Shown one piece after another: positions 54,852 through 63,824 of a DNA stretch of 64,000 bases. Positions within the stretch are counted from its first letter, which is position 1, and each line of letters begins with the position of its first letter. The notes under the pieces were generated by a model, which was given only the letters and a program-made list of their open reading frames with translations, had not been told where the DNA came from and did not search any database. A program made the position numbers and the translations under genes. The DNA comes from Pseudomonas sp. DC1.2 (GTDB lineage: Bacteria; Pseudomonadota; Gammaproteobacteria; Pseudomonadales; Pseudomonadaceae), in the NCBI RefSeq assembly GCF_034351645.1, contig NZ_CP133782.1, forward strand, positions 5,300,001 to 5,364,000, written 5' to 3'.

Positions 54852-56150
54852 TCAGAGGGTTTTTTCGAAGATTTTCGAGTTGCGCTGATAGTTGTAAAGC
54901 GACGCCCGCGCGGAAGGCAGGCGTTCGACGCTGCTCGGCTCGAAGCCTCGCTCGCGGAACCAGTGAGCCGTTCGGGTGGTCAGGACGAACAGGGTTTTAA
55001 GCCCTTGTGCCCGGGCCCGGGTTTCAATTCTTTCCAGCAACTCATCACCGCGACCGCCATGGCGGTACTCCGGGTTCACCGCCAGGCACGCCAACTCCCC
55101 GGCTTGCGAATCAGCAATCTGATAAAGCGCCGCACACGCGATGATCATTCCTTCGCGTTCGACCACACTGAATTGCTCGATCTCACGCTCCAGCACTTCA
55201 CGGGAACGCCGCACCAGAATCCCCTGCTCTTCCAGCGGACTGATCAGGTCAAGCAAACCGCCGACATCTTCGATGGCGGCCTCGCGCACCACTTCGAATT
55301 GCTCCTGCGCCACCAGCGTACCGCCACCATCACGGGTGAACAGCTCCGTCAGCAACGCGCCATCCTCGGCATAGCTAACGATGTGACTGCGTGCCACGCC
55401 GCCCCGGCAGGCTTCAGCCGCCGCATCCAGCAGTTCCGCCTGATAGTTGCTGCCCAGCCGTTGCAAATGTGCCGGTACTTGTTGCGGCCGCAACTCGCGA
55501 ACCAACCGACCGTTTTCATCGATCAGCCCCAAGTCAGCGCCAAACAACAGCAGCTTGTCCGCCGCCAGATCGATGGCGGCGCGGGTCGCGACGTCTTCGC
55601 AGGCCAAATTGAAGATTTCACCGGTCGGCGAATAACCCAACGGCGACAGCAGCACGATGGAGCGCTCGTCCAGCAGACGATTGATGCCCTTGCGGTCGAC
55701 CCGGCGCACTTCGCCGGTATGGTGATAGTCGACACCTTCCAGCACACCGATTGGCCGTGCCGTCACCAGGTTGCCGCTGGCCACGCGCAGGCGAGAGCCC
55801 TGCATCGGCGACGAGGCCATGTCCATCGACAACCGAGCTTCGATGGCAATGCGCAGTTGACCCACCGCATCGATCACGCACTCAAGGGTCGCGGCATCGG
55901 TGATGCGCATACCGTGATGGTAATGCGGGGTCAGGCCACGCGCAGCCAGGCGGGTTTCAATCTGTGGGCGCGAACCGTGAACCAGCACCAGTCGCACACC
56001 GAGGCTGTGCAGCAGCACCAAGTCATGAACGATATTGCCGAAGTTCGGATGCTCGACGCCGTCGCCGGGGAGCATCACGATGAAGGTGCAATCGCGGTGG
56101 GCATTGATGTAAGGAGACGCGTGACGAAGCCAATTAACGTAGTCGGGCAT
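54852..56150 (-). CDS. argA: Amino-acid N-acetyltransferase (N-acetylglutamate synthase)
   Basis: Protein of 432 aa for the first step of arginine synthesis. The N-terminal amino-acid-kinase domain (residues ~5-290, VLVHGSRPQIETRLAARG) is the arginine-sensing part; the C-terminal GNAT domain (residues ~295-432) has the acetyl-CoA loop EYRHGGRGDELLERIE. I chose the ATG at 56150 (MPDYVNWLRHASPYINAHR), the usual start. argE lies upstream on the same strand. Confidence 0.96.
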   Translation of the reverse strand: MPDYVNWLRHASPYINAHRDCTFIVMLPGDGVEHPNFGNIVHDLVLLHSLGVRLVLVHGSRPQIETRLAARGLTPHYHHGMRITDAATLECVIDAVGQLRIAIEARLSMDMASSPMQGSRLRVASGNLVTARPIGVLEGVDYHHTGEVRRVDRKGINRLLDERSIVLLSPLGYSPTGEIFNLACEDVATRAAIDLAADKLLLFGADLGLIDENGRLVRELRPQQVPAHLQRLGSNYQAELLDAAAEACRGGVARSHIVSYAEDGALLTELFTRDGGGTLVAQEQFEVVREAAIEDVGGLLDLISPLEEQGILVRRSREVLEREIEQFSVVEREGMIIACAALYQIADSQAGELACLAVNPEYRHGGRGDELLERIETRARAQGLKTLFVLTTRTAHWFRERGFEPSSVERLPSARASLYNYQRNSKIFEKTL

Positions 56151-56285
56151 GAACCTGGGCCTGTAATAAATAGCAGCCAAATAATGGGCAAAGCAGAAAA
56201 CGCACAACGGGCTGATGGTTATCGTCGGAACAGGCTTGGCGACACGCGCGCTCTCCTCATGAATACGGGTTTGGACCCTGGCAAT

Positions 56286-57443
56286 TTATACGAGCGATGC
56301 CGGTGTCAGGCAGTAATGCTCAATCAGTTGCCGTAATAGATGCACCGTAGGCTGCAAACGTGACATTTCGAGGTATTCCCCCGGTTGGTGCGCGCAGGCA
56401 ATGTCGCCAGGGCCGAGCACCAGTGTTTCGCAGCCAAGGCGCTGAAGATAAGGCGCTTCTGTGCCGAATGCCACTGCTTCGGCGCGATGACCTGTGAGCT
56501 TTTCCGCGACGCGCACCAGCTCAGCGTCCTCGGCCTGCTCGAACGGCGGCACTTCCGGGAACAGCGGCGCGTAATCAATTTTCACCTGATGCCGTTCAGC
56601 AATCGGGTTGAGCTTCTGTAAAATCGCCGCGCGCAAAGCGGCAGGATCCATGCCTGGCAACGGTCGCAGATCGAATTCCAGCGAGCACTGGCCACAGATC
56701 CTGTTGGGGTTGTCGCCACCGTGGATGCAGCCGAAGTTCAGGGTCGGTTGCGGCACGCTGAACTGCGGGTTGCGGAACTCACGCTGCCATTGCAAGCGCA
56801 AGCCGCGCAGTTCGCCCATTGCATCGTGCATGGCCTCAAGGGCGCTATGGCCCAGGCTTGGATCAGAGGAGTGACCGCTGCGACCAAGAATGTCGATGCG
56901 CTCCATCATCACGCCTTTGTGCAGGCGAATCGGCTTTAGGCCCGTCGGCTCGCCGATCACCGCCGCCCGACCCAAGGGACGTCCAGCTTCAGCTAATGCC
57001 CGCGCGCCGGACATCGAACTTTCTTCATCGCATGTGGCGAGGATCAGCAACGGCTGCTTGAACGGTTGATCGAGCAATGGGATGACCGCTTCAATGGCCA
57101 GGGCGAAAAAACCCTTCATGTCGCAACTGCCCAGGCCCACCCAGCGACCATCGACTTCGCTCAACTTCAACGGATCGGTTTGCCACAAGGCACCGTCGAA
57201 CGGCACGGTGTCACTGTGCCCGGCCAATACCAGGCCACCAGGACCGGAACCGAAACTGGCCAGCAGGTTGAACTTGCCGGGGCTGACCTGCTGGATATCG
57301 CAGGCAAAACCCAACTCGCAAAGCCAGGTCGCCAGCAAGTCGATCACCGGGCGATTGGATTGATCGAGGCTGGGCTGAGTGCAGCTCACAGACGGTGCGG
57401 CGATCAGCGCAGCGAACTGGTCTTTCATGGACGGTAAAGGCAT
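56286..57443 (-). CDS. argE: Acetylornithine deacetylase
   Basis: M20 metallopeptidase-family enzyme of 385 aa that releases ornithine from N-acetylornithine. Zinc-site motifs are LAGHSDTVPFDG (His, Asp), GSCDMKGFFALA (Asp) and LATCDEESSMSGA (Glu-Glu). A dimerisation insert follows (residues ~180-290). The frame is open far upstream to 58094 but runs antisense to the CYTH gene, so the ATG at 57443 (MPLPSMKDQF) is chosen; an ATG at 57428 is also possible. Confidence 0.93.
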   Translation of the reverse strand: MPLPSMKDQFAALIAAPSVSCTQPSLDQSNRPVIDLLATWLCELGFACDIQQVSPGKFNLLASFGSGPGGLVLAGHSDTVPFDGALWQTDPLKLSEVDGRWVGLGSCDMKGFFALAIEAVIPLLDQPFKQPLLILATCDEESSMSGARALAEAGRPLGRAAVIGEPTGLKPIRLHKGVMMERIDILGRSGHSSDPSLGHSALEAMHDAMGELRGLRLQWQREFRNPQFSVPQPTLNFGCIHGGDNPNRICGQCSLEFDLRPLPGMDPAALRAAILQKLNPIAERHQVKIDYAPLFPEVPPFEQAEDAELVRVAEKLTGHRAEAVAFGTEAPYLQRLGCETLVLGPGDIACAHQPGEYLEMSRLQPTVHLLRQLIEHYCLTPASLV

Positions 57444-57641
57444 CGCTGAATCCCAACGGCCGATTTGACGCTCATCATAGAACCATCTGACGTCAGGAAT
57501 AAACCGCGGCGGCGCGTAGCACCTCACTCGCGGTCGTCCTCCAGCGTCAACAGACCTTATCGCGGGTGAGTCCTGTACACTGCTCGGCCTTGGCAGCCAC
57601 ACATTCCCCCGGCTGCGCTCCCGATCCTGGATTTTCCGGCC

Positions 57642-59009
57642 ATGCAGAAAGAAACCGAAATCAAACTCCGCGTCAGCCGCGAAACCCTCGCCGCCCTGCG
57701 CGAGCACCCGCTCCTGAAGAAACGCAACAAAAGTGGCTGGGAACGCCGTGAGTTGATGAACCAGTACTTCGACACGCCTGAGCGCGACCTGGCCCGTGCC
57801 AAGGTTGCCCTGCGCCTGCGCCGCGATGGCGAAGAAGTGATTCAGACCCTCAAGACCCGAGGCCAGAGCGTCGCGGGCCTGTCCGAGCGTAATGAATATG
57901 ACTGGAACCTGCCCAAAGCCAAGCTCGACGTGAAGAAACTCGACGGCGAATGCTGGCCCGAAGAGCTTGCCGAGCTGGACAAGAAAACCCTGAAAGCCAT
58001 CTTCACGACCGACTTCGTGCGCGAACGCGCTGAAATCGCTTGGGGTCGCGGCAAGGCCAAAGTCGTCATTGAAGCGGCGCTGGACTTCGGTCACGTAATC
58101 GTCGGCAAACAGAAAGAAGAAATCTGCGAGCTGGAACTGGAATTGCGTGAAGGCGAGCCTGCCGCGCTGCTGGAACTCGCCGCCGAACTGGCCGCCACCC
58201 TGGCGCTGATGCCGTGTGACATCAGCAAAGCCGAGCGCGGCTATCGTTTGTACGACGCCAACAGCTACTCGCTAAGCCTTCCTGCACCGCAAATCAGCGC
58301 GGAAACTCCATTGGACGATGCCTTCGCCGCCTTGAGCTGGCACTTGCTGGGCAGCAGCCAGCGGCTCGCCGAGCAGTATCGTTTCAACGGCCACTGGCGC
58401 CTGTTGCAGGACTGGGTCGAAAACCTGGCTGAATTGCGCGCACTGCTGAGCAGCCTTGGCCAAGCCGCCCCGCGCCAGTCGACCCACGATCTGCGGGTGG
58501 CGCTGGATGCGTTGCTGGAAGACTGGCGTCCGCTGGTTCAAGCCGGACAAGACGACGAAGACGTGCGCAAAGCGGCGCCGGAACAGTTCCTCGAAGAACT
58601 CGAAGACCCGCGCTGGGGCCTGTTCTCGCTCAATACCTCGCGCTGGCTGTTGGCCCGCACTTGGGCGGCCGACCGTAACACCCGTGGCAATCGCCAGGGC
58701 GCAGCGCAACTGGGTAGCTGGCTGCCGCGCCTGCTGGGCGAAGAAGCCACGTCCTTGCAGTTGCAGCGTTACCAGCAACAGCCGGAAGACCTGGCAGAAC
58801 AACTGCCGCGTATCGAGCGCATTCAGGCTTGGATGCACCATGCCCGCAACGTGCTGGACATCCCGGAAATGGATCGCCTGTACGGTGAGTTGAACAAACT
58901 GGCGCAACTGGCTCACGAACCGATCACCGACGAATCGCTGGATGCGCGTAAGCAGCAGGCGATTGCGGTGTATCAGAATCGCGCCTGGAAAATGCTGCTG
59001 CGCATGTAA
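57642..59009 (+). CDS. CYTH and CHAD domain protein (inorganic triphosphatase-like)
   Basis: Protein of 455 aa. The N-terminal CYTH triphosphate tunnel domain (residues 1-~200) starts with the signature ETEIKLRV, has alternating Arg/Lys/Glu strands (LARAKVALRLRRDG, ICELELELREGEPAAL) and a YFDTP segment. The C-terminal CHAD domain (residues ~220-455) is helical and contains STHDLRVALDALLEDW, a degenerate version of the polyphosphate-contacting His/Arg pattern. Relatives hydrolyse inorganic tripolyphosphate or bind polyphosphate. Confidence 0.9.
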   Translation: MQKETEIKLRVSRETLAALREHPLLKKRNKSGWERRELMNQYFDTPERDLARAKVALRLRRDGEEVIQTLKTRGQSVAGLSERNEYDWNLPKAKLDVKKLDGECWPEELAELDKKTLKAIFTTDFVRERAEIAWGRGKAKVVIEAALDFGHVIVGKQKEEICELELELREGEPAALLELAAELAATLALMPCDISKAERGYRLYDANSYSLSLPAPQISAETPLDDAFAALSWHLLGSSQRLAEQYRFNGHWRLLQDWVENLAELRALLSSLGQAAPRQSTHDLRVALDALLEDWRPLVQAGQDDEDVRKAAPEQFLEELEDPRWGLFSLNTSRWLLARTWAADRNTRGNRQGAAQLGSWLPRLLGEEATSLQLQRYQQQPEDLAEQLPRIERIQAWMHHARNVLDIPEMDRLYGELNKLAQLAHEPITDESLDARKQQAIAVYQNRAWKMLLRM

Positions 59010-59021
59010 GGACGCCCTCGC

Positions 59022-59076
59022 GGGTAAGCCTAGCGCCCACAGGATCGCCAAAAACCTGTGGGCGCCAGGCTTGCCC
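59022..59076. repeat. REP-type inverted repeat between CYTH-CHAD gene and Lrp gene
   Basis: GTAAGCCTAGCGCCCACAGG and CCTGTGGGCGCCAGGCTTGC form a ~20-bp imperfect stem with an 11-nt loop, in a convergent gap. Confidence 0.75.
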
Positions 59077-59091
59077 TTTCACTGCAAAAAT

Positions 59092-59556
59092 TCAGACCGG
59101 CAAACTCGTCGTGGACTTGATCTCTGATAACGCCACGATCGAATTGACCTCTTGAATCCCCGGCACCATCGACAGCTTCTCGAAAAAAAAGCGCTCATAC
59201 GCCTCGATATCCGCCGTCACAATCCGCAGTAAAAAGTCCACCGACCCCATCAGCACATAACACTCCAGCACTTCGGGGAAACCGCGAATCGCCTCGGTGA
59301 ACTCAGTGAAGTTAGAGCGCCCGTGGGCGTTGAGTTTGATTTCAGCGAATATCTGCGTATTCAGGCCGATTTTCTTACGGTCCAGCAGGGTCACCTGAGC
59401 ACGAATGATCCCCTCCTCCTTCATCCGCTGAATCCGCCGCCAGCACGGCGATTGCGAGAGCCCTACCTGCTCCGCGATCTGCGCACTGGAAAGCGAGGCA
59501 TCCTCCTGTAGCAACGCGAGAATCCTGCGATCGTAACCATCCAACTCGGCACGCAT
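59092..59556 (-). CDS. Lrp/AsnC-family transcriptional regulator
   Basis: Protein of 154 aa with an N-terminal AsnC-type helix-turn-helix (LDGYDRRILALLQEDASLSSAQIAEQVGLSQSPCWRRI) and a C-terminal RAM ligand domain (ECYVLMGSVDFLLRIVTADIEAYERF). I chose the ATG at 59556; the 18 preceding residues to 59610 are not typical. It is divergent from a small unknown gene with 126 bp between the starts. The effector is probably an amino acid, not identifiable here. Confidence 0.9.
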   Translation of the reverse strand: MRAELDGYDRRILALLQEDASLSSAQIAEQVGLSQSPCWRRIQRMKEEGIIRAQVTLLDRKKIGLNTQIFAEIKLNAHGRSNFTEFTEAIRGFPEVLECYVLMGSVDFLLRIVTADIEAYERFFFEKLSMVPGIQEVNSIVALSEIKSTTSLPV

Positions 59557-59682
59557 AAAAAAACCCTTAAAAGATAGTTTGTCGAATCGAACGATTCGCC
59601 TAATAGGCAATTGACCCCATCATAGATAAGAAATACCCACAGCCGAATGTAAAAATTTCTCCAATGATTTTGGAGATCGACC

Positions 59683-60021
59683 ATGCCCCACCTTGAAGCC
59701 GTGAACACCCCACCGAGCCGCGCCGATGTGTGGAACGCCAGCAATACCCATTGCCGAGTTCGCTACCACTTGCTGGCCGAAGCCGAACCGGACCTGCTGT
59801 GCCGCGCCCTCAACCTGTTTGCCTTGCAGATGCTGACCCCCGAACACGTCAACGCGCAGCGCCTGAACGATCTGCTGTCGATCGACATCGTCATCGATGG
59901 CCTGAGCAGACACCGCGCCCACGTGATTGCGGAAAAATTACGTAACGTAATCAGCGTCTGCTCCGTACACCTGCAAGACGCCGATTCAGCTTGGGATCAG
60001 CCGACACAAGCAGCAGGTTGA
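59683..60021 (+). CDS. Conserved-looking small protein of unknown function
   Basis: Protein of 112 aa with no signal peptide or membrane segment. The middle (CRVRYHLLAEAEPDLLCRALNLFALQML ... RHRAHVIAEKLRNVISVCSVHLQ) looks like a beta-alpha-beta-beta-alpha-beta unit, similar in pattern to an ACT or RAM-like fold. TTGGAG before the ATG supports translation. It is divergent from the Lrp-type regulator, so it may be its target or a ligand-binding partner. I do not recognise the family. Confidence 0.65.
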   Translation: MPHLEAVNTPPSRADVWNASNTHCRVRYHLLAEAEPDLLCRALNLFALQMLTPEHVNAQRLNDLLSIDIVIDGLSRHRAHVIAEKLRNVISVCSVHLQDADSAWDQPTQAAG

Positions 60022-60112
60022 AAGAACTCGAAACGGCTTCGTCAGGTAGTGGCCCAACGGGTGGCAAGTGCGAGACTATCCTTTGCGAACTGTTGTTCAT
60101 AAGGAGGCCCGC

Positions 60113-61897
60113 ATGTCCGTTCAACTTGCCACTCAGGACCGTTGGCTGGATCTCAATGATTTGCTGAGAGAACTGGTCGCCCAGGGATTTATCAGCCAAG
60201 ACTCGGCCGAGCAGGCGCTCAATGCCCGACGCCGCACCGCCGCCAATGGCCAGATGCACCCGCTGGAGTTCATTGCCAGCCAACACCTGAACGACCTTAG
60301 CCGGCCCGGCAAACACCTGGACTTGGAAAACCTGACGCTGTGGCTGTCGCAACAGGCCGGCCAGCCCTACTTGCGTATCGATCCGCTGAAGATCAACGTC
60401 GCGGCTATTACCCCGCTGATGTCCTACGCCTTCGCCCAGCGGCATAAGATTCTAGCCGTGTCCATCGACCTCGACGCGGTCACCGTGGCCAGCGCCCAAC
60501 CCTACGTCAATGGGTGGGAAGCAGACCTGACACACGTGCTGAAGCTGCCGATCAAACGGGTGGTGGCCAACCCGGTAGACATCCAGCGCTTCAGCGTCGA
60601 ATTCTTCCGTCTGGCCAAATCCGTCAGCGGCGCGACCAACACCGATCAGCAGATGAACACCCTGGGCAATTTTGAGCAGTTGCTCAACCTGGGCGCCAGC
60701 GATCAAGAGCCGGACGCCAACGATGCACACATCGTCAACATCGTCGATTGGCTGTTCCAGTACGCGTTCCAGCAGCGGGCCAGTGATATCCATATCGAAC
60801 CGCGACGCGAGCAAGGCACGGTGCGTTTTCGCATTGATGGCGTGCTGCACAACGTCTATCAATTTCCGCCGCAAGTGACCATGGCCATCGTCAGCCGCCT
60901 GAAAAATCTGGGCCGGATGAACGTCGCGGAAAAACGCAAACCGCAGGATGGCCGGGTCAAAACCAAGACCCCGGACGGCGGCGAAGTCGAACTCAGGCTG
61001 TCGACGCTGCCCACCGCGTTCGGCGAAAAAATGGTCATGCGTATCTTCGATCCGGAGGTGCTGCTCAAGGACTTCGACCAACTGGGTTTCTCTGCCGAAG
61101 ACCTGCGCCGCTGGCAGGACATGACCCGCCAACCCAACGGCATCATTCTGGTCACAGGGCCCACGGGCTCGGGCAAGACCACCACGCTCTACACCACCCT
61201 GAAGAAGCTGGCGACGACGGAGGTCAACCTCTGCACCATCGAAGACCCGATCGAAATGGTCGAGCCGGCTTTTAACCAAATGCAGGTCCAGCACAATATC
61301 GACCTGACCTTCGCCGCCGGCGTGCGCGCCCTCATGCGGCAAGACCCGGACATCATCATGATTGGCGAAATCCGCGACCTGGAAACCGCCGAAATGGCGA
61401 TTCAGGCGGCGCTCACTGGCCACTTGGTGCTTTCGACCCTGCACACTAACGACGCGCCCAGCGCGATCAGCCGACTGCTGGAACTGGGCGTGCCGCATTA
61501 CCTGATCAAAGCCACAGTGCTTGGGGTCATGGCCCAGCGTCTGGTACGAACGCTGTGCCCGCACTGCAAGGCACCGCTGACCTTGAGCGAAGAGGACTGG
61601 CAAACCCTGACCAAACCCTGGCAGGCACCGCTGCCGAGCAAGGCACAAAGGGCCATCGGTTGCCTGGAGTGCCGTGACACCGGCTATCGCGGGCGCGCCG
61701 GGGTGTACGAAATCTTGCAGATGACTGACGGCGTGAAAGCGCTGATCAGCGCCGACACCGACCTGCTGGCTATCCGGCGGCAGGCATTCAAGGAAGGCAT
61801 GCGCAGCCTGCGGCTGTCGGGCGCACAGAAAGTAGCCGCCGGTTTGACCACGATAGAGGAGGTGCTGCGGGTGACACCGCAGAGCGAGCACCTCTGA
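60113..61897 (+). CDS. Orphan GspE/PulE-type secretion or pilus ATPase
   Basis: Protein of 594 aa with an N-terminal GspE-II/MshEN-like domain (residues ~15-170), then the hexameric ATPase core: SDIHIEP (Asp box), Walker A GPTGSGKTT (residues 349-357), the Asp-box variant LCTIEDPIEMVEP, Walker B IIMIGEIRDLETAE and the His box TGHLVLSTLHTND. A zinc module CPHCK ... CLECRD occurs near residues 483-525, as in GspE/PilB. No gspF-, prepilin- or secretin-like gene is nearby, so the partner machine is unknown. The start ATG at 60113 follows GGAGGCCCGC. Confidence 0.88.
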   Translation: MSVQLATQDRWLDLNDLLRELVAQGFISQDSAEQALNARRRTAANGQMHPLEFIASQHLNDLSRPGKHLDLENLTLWLSQQAGQPYLRIDPLKINVAAITPLMSYAFAQRHKILAVSIDLDAVTVASAQPYVNGWEADLTHVLKLPIKRVVANPVDIQRFSVEFFRLAKSVSGATNTDQQMNTLGNFEQLLNLGASDQEPDANDAHIVNIVDWLFQYAFQQRASDIHIEPRREQGTVRFRIDGVLHNVYQFPPQVTMAIVSRLKNLGRMNVAEKRKPQDGRVKTKTPDGGEVELRLSTLPTAFGEKMVMRIFDPEVLLKDFDQLGFSAEDLRRWQDMTRQPNGIILVTGPTGSGKTTTLYTTLKKLATTEVNLCTIEDPIEMVEPAFNQMQVQHNIDLTFAAGVRALMRQDPDIIMIGEIRDLETAEMAIQAALTGHLVLSTLHTNDAPSAISRLLELGVPHYLIKATVLGVMAQRLVRTLCPHCKAPLTLSEEDWQTLTKPWQAPLPSKAQRAIGCLECRDTGYRGRAGVYEILQMTDGVKALISADTDLLAIRRQAFKEGMRSLRLSGAQKVAAGLTTIEEVLRVTPQSEHL

Positions 61898-61907
61898 AAT
61901 ATTTTGT

Positions 61908-61932
61908 GTCGCCTCATGATGCAAGAGGCGAC
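61908..61932 (+). terminator. Possible weak terminator after the GspE-type gene
   Basis: An 8-bp perfect stem GTCGCCTC / GAGGCGAC with a 9-nt loop, 10 bp after the stop codon, without a clear T-run. Confidence 0.45.
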
Positions 61933-62014
61933 TCATCGGTTCTTATCGCCGACCTGCACCGTTACACTCCTGCCATTGCAATTTCACTGAACCAGACATC
62001 AACAGGGAATCGTT

Positions 62015-62935
62015 ATGCAGATCGGTAGCGTGCTTTTACTTTTTGTCGGCCTCGTGGTCGCTATTCTATTCATGGGCTTCAAGGTGGTGCCTCAGGGCTA
62101 CCAGTGGACGGTCGAGCGTTTTGGTCGCTACACCAACACCCTCAAGCCTGGCTTGAACATCATCATTCCGGTCATGGACCGTATCGGCCGCAAGATCAAC
62201 GTGATGGAAAGTGTGTTGGACATTCCACCCCAGGAAGTCATCACCGCTGATAACGCCACGGTGCAGATCGATGCCGTGTGCTTCTTCCAAGTGGTCAACA
62301 CGGCCCAGGCCGCCTACGAGGTGAACAACCTCGAGCACGCCATTCGCAACTTGTTGCAAACCAACATCCGTACAGTCCTCGGCTCCATGGAGCTGGACGC
62401 CATGCTAAGCCAGCGTGACGGGATCAACGAAAAACTGCTGCGTACCGTCGACGAAGCTACGGCGCCTTGGGGAATCAAGATCACCCGGATCGAGATCAAG
62501 GACATCAGCCCACCGGCTGACCTGATGGCCGCTATGTCGGGCCAGATGAAAGCCGAGCGGATCAAGCGCGCGCAAATCCTCGAAGCCGAAGGCCTGCGAG
62601 CTGCTGCAATCCTGACCGCCGAAGGCAAGAAGCAGGCGCAAATCCTGGAAGCCGAAGGGGGTCGCCAAGCGGCATTCCTCGAAGCCGAAGCACGGGAACG
62701 TCAGGCCGAAGCTGAAGCCCAGGCCACGAAGGTGGTGTCCGAAGCCATCGCGGGCGGCAACGTGCAGGCGGTCAACTACTTCGTTGCGCAGAAGTACATT
62801 GATGCCTTGGGCAAGCTGGCCTCGGCCAATAACAGCAAAGTGATTCTGATGCCGCTTGAGGCCAGTTCGATGATCGGTGCTGTCGGCGGCATCGGCGAAA
62901 TCGTCAAGGCCACGTTCGATAACAAGAAAGCCTGA
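62015..62935 (+). CDS. SPFH-domain protein, QmcA/paraslipin-like
   Basis: Protein of 306 aa with one N-terminal membrane helix ([21 protein letters not shown]), an SPFH/band-7 domain ([23 protein letters not shown] to ~residue 190), and a coiled-coil tail rich in the repeat ILEAEG (residues ~190-235). Such proteins form membrane-organising rings and are often encoded with an NfeD partner, as here: the NfeD gene starts 8 bp after the stop. Confidence 0.92.
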   Translation: MQIGSVLLLFVGLVVAILFMGFKVVPQGYQWTVERFGRYTNTLKPGLNIIIPVMDRIGRKINVMESVLDIPPQEVITADNATVQIDAVCFFQVVNTAQAAYEVNNLEHAIRNLLQTNIRTVLGSMELDAMLSQRDGINEKLLRTVDEATAPWGIKITRIEIKDISPPADLMAAMSGQMKAERIKRAQILEAEGLRAAAILTAEGKKQAQILEAEGGRQAAFLEAEARERQAEAEAQATKVVSEAIAGGNVQAVNYFVAQKYIDALGKLASANNSKVILMPLEASSMIGAVGGIGEIVKATFDNKKA

Positions 62936-62943
62936 GGCGCGCC

Positions 62944-63438
62944 ATGTGGGCATTTTTGCAGCACTTATCGTTCTGGGACTGGTTAGCACTGGGCACGGTG
63001 CTGCTGATTCTTGAAGTGTTCGGCGCAGGTGGCTACCTGCTGTGGATCGGCATGGCCGCCGCGGCGGTGGGCGTGTTGACCTTTATGTTGCCCAACATGC
63101 CGTGGGAAATGCAGTTTCTGCTGTTCGGCCTGCTCTCGATTGGCACGGCTCTGTACTGGTGGTCACGCCAGCGCAGTGCGGTAAGGATGAGCGATCAACC
63201 GAACCTGAACTTGCGCGGACAGGAGCTGATCGGAAAAACCTTTGTCGTACATGAGGCGATTGTCGACGGCCGCGGCAAGATCAAGGTCGCCGACGGAGTG
63301 TGGATGGCCAGGGGCCCTGATGCTGCGACAGGCAGCCGGGTTCGAGTGATCGGCCAGCAAGGGGCGATCCTGCTGGTAGAGAAGGATGACCGAGCGGTCA
63401 CGGAACTCGATCAGGTAAATAGCGATCCAACGCCGTAG
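62944..63438 (+). CDS. NfeD family membrane protein
   Basis: Protein of 164 aa with about three membrane helices (residues ~10-90, LALGTVLLILEVFGAGGYLLWIGMAAAAVG) and a C-terminal OB-fold domain (QELIGKTFVVHEAIVDGRGKIKVADGVWMARGP ... VRVIGQQGAILLVEK). This is the short NfeD without protease domain, the usual partner of SPFH proteins. Confidence 0.9.
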   Translation: MWAFLQHLSFWDWLALGTVLLILEVFGAGGYLLWIGMAAAAVGVLTFMLPNMPWEMQFLLFGLLSIGTALYWWSRQRSAVRMSDQPNLNLRGQELIGKTFVVHEAIVDGRGKIKVADGVWMARGPDAATGSRVRVIGQQGAILLVEKDDRAVTELDQVNSDPTP

Positions 63439-63461
63439 ATAACCCAGTGGAGTCACCTATC

Positions 63462-63779
63462 ATGCGTCTCAAATTTGCTGTCGCGACCCTTGCCTTGCTT
63501 TCCCTGCCAATCGGTTCGGCAATGGCCGATGGCTTTTGGCGTAACGTCATCTCATCCGGTGCAACCACCGGTTCGACTTACCTGACCTTCAAGGATCACA
63601 AGTTGATCGTTGCGGCTCAGGACGATGCCGGCAGTTTCGTTGCCAGCGACGGTGGTATCCGTGGCCCTTACCTGGAAGCGGCAATGCAAAAAGTCCGCGC
63701 CGACAACCCGGGCCTCAAAGCCACGGACATGGAACTGGCAAATGCGATCCTGGCGAAGAATGCCGTCGCCTCGGACTAA
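63462..63779 (+). CDS. DUF2388 small periplasmic protein
   Basis: Protein of 105 aa with a signal peptide (MRLKFAVATLALLSLPIGSAMA). The mature domain contains SSGATTGSTYLTFKDHKLIVAAQDDAGSFVASDGGIRGPYLEAAM, the Pseudomonas-specific DUF2388 pattern. The function is unknown. The ATG at 63462 is preceded by GGAGTCACCTATC. A strong terminator follows. Confidence 0.88.
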   Translation: MRLKFAVATLALLSLPIGSAMADGFWRNVISSGATTGSTYLTFKDHKLIVAAQDDAGSFVASDGGIRGPYLEAAMQKVRADNPGLKATDMELANAILAKNAVASD

Positions 63780-63793
63780 GCTGTTGCAGATGT

Positions 63794-63824
63794 AAAAATG
63801 CCGCTCACCTGAGCGGCATTTTTT
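63794..63824. terminator. Intrinsic terminator after DUF2388 gene
   Basis: AAAAATGCCGCTC / GAGCGGCATTTTT forms a 13-bp perfect stem including the A and T runs, with a 4-nt loop; active in either direction. Confidence 0.92.

Noticed and set aside
57444..58094. Long N-terminal extension of argE
   Set aside because: The added ~217 codons run antisense to the CYTH domain and are not homologous to M20 enzymes.
60452..61936. Minus-strand open frame of 494 codons opposite the GspE-type gene
   Set aside because: Antisense shadow; the plus strand carries Walker A/B and zinc motifs.
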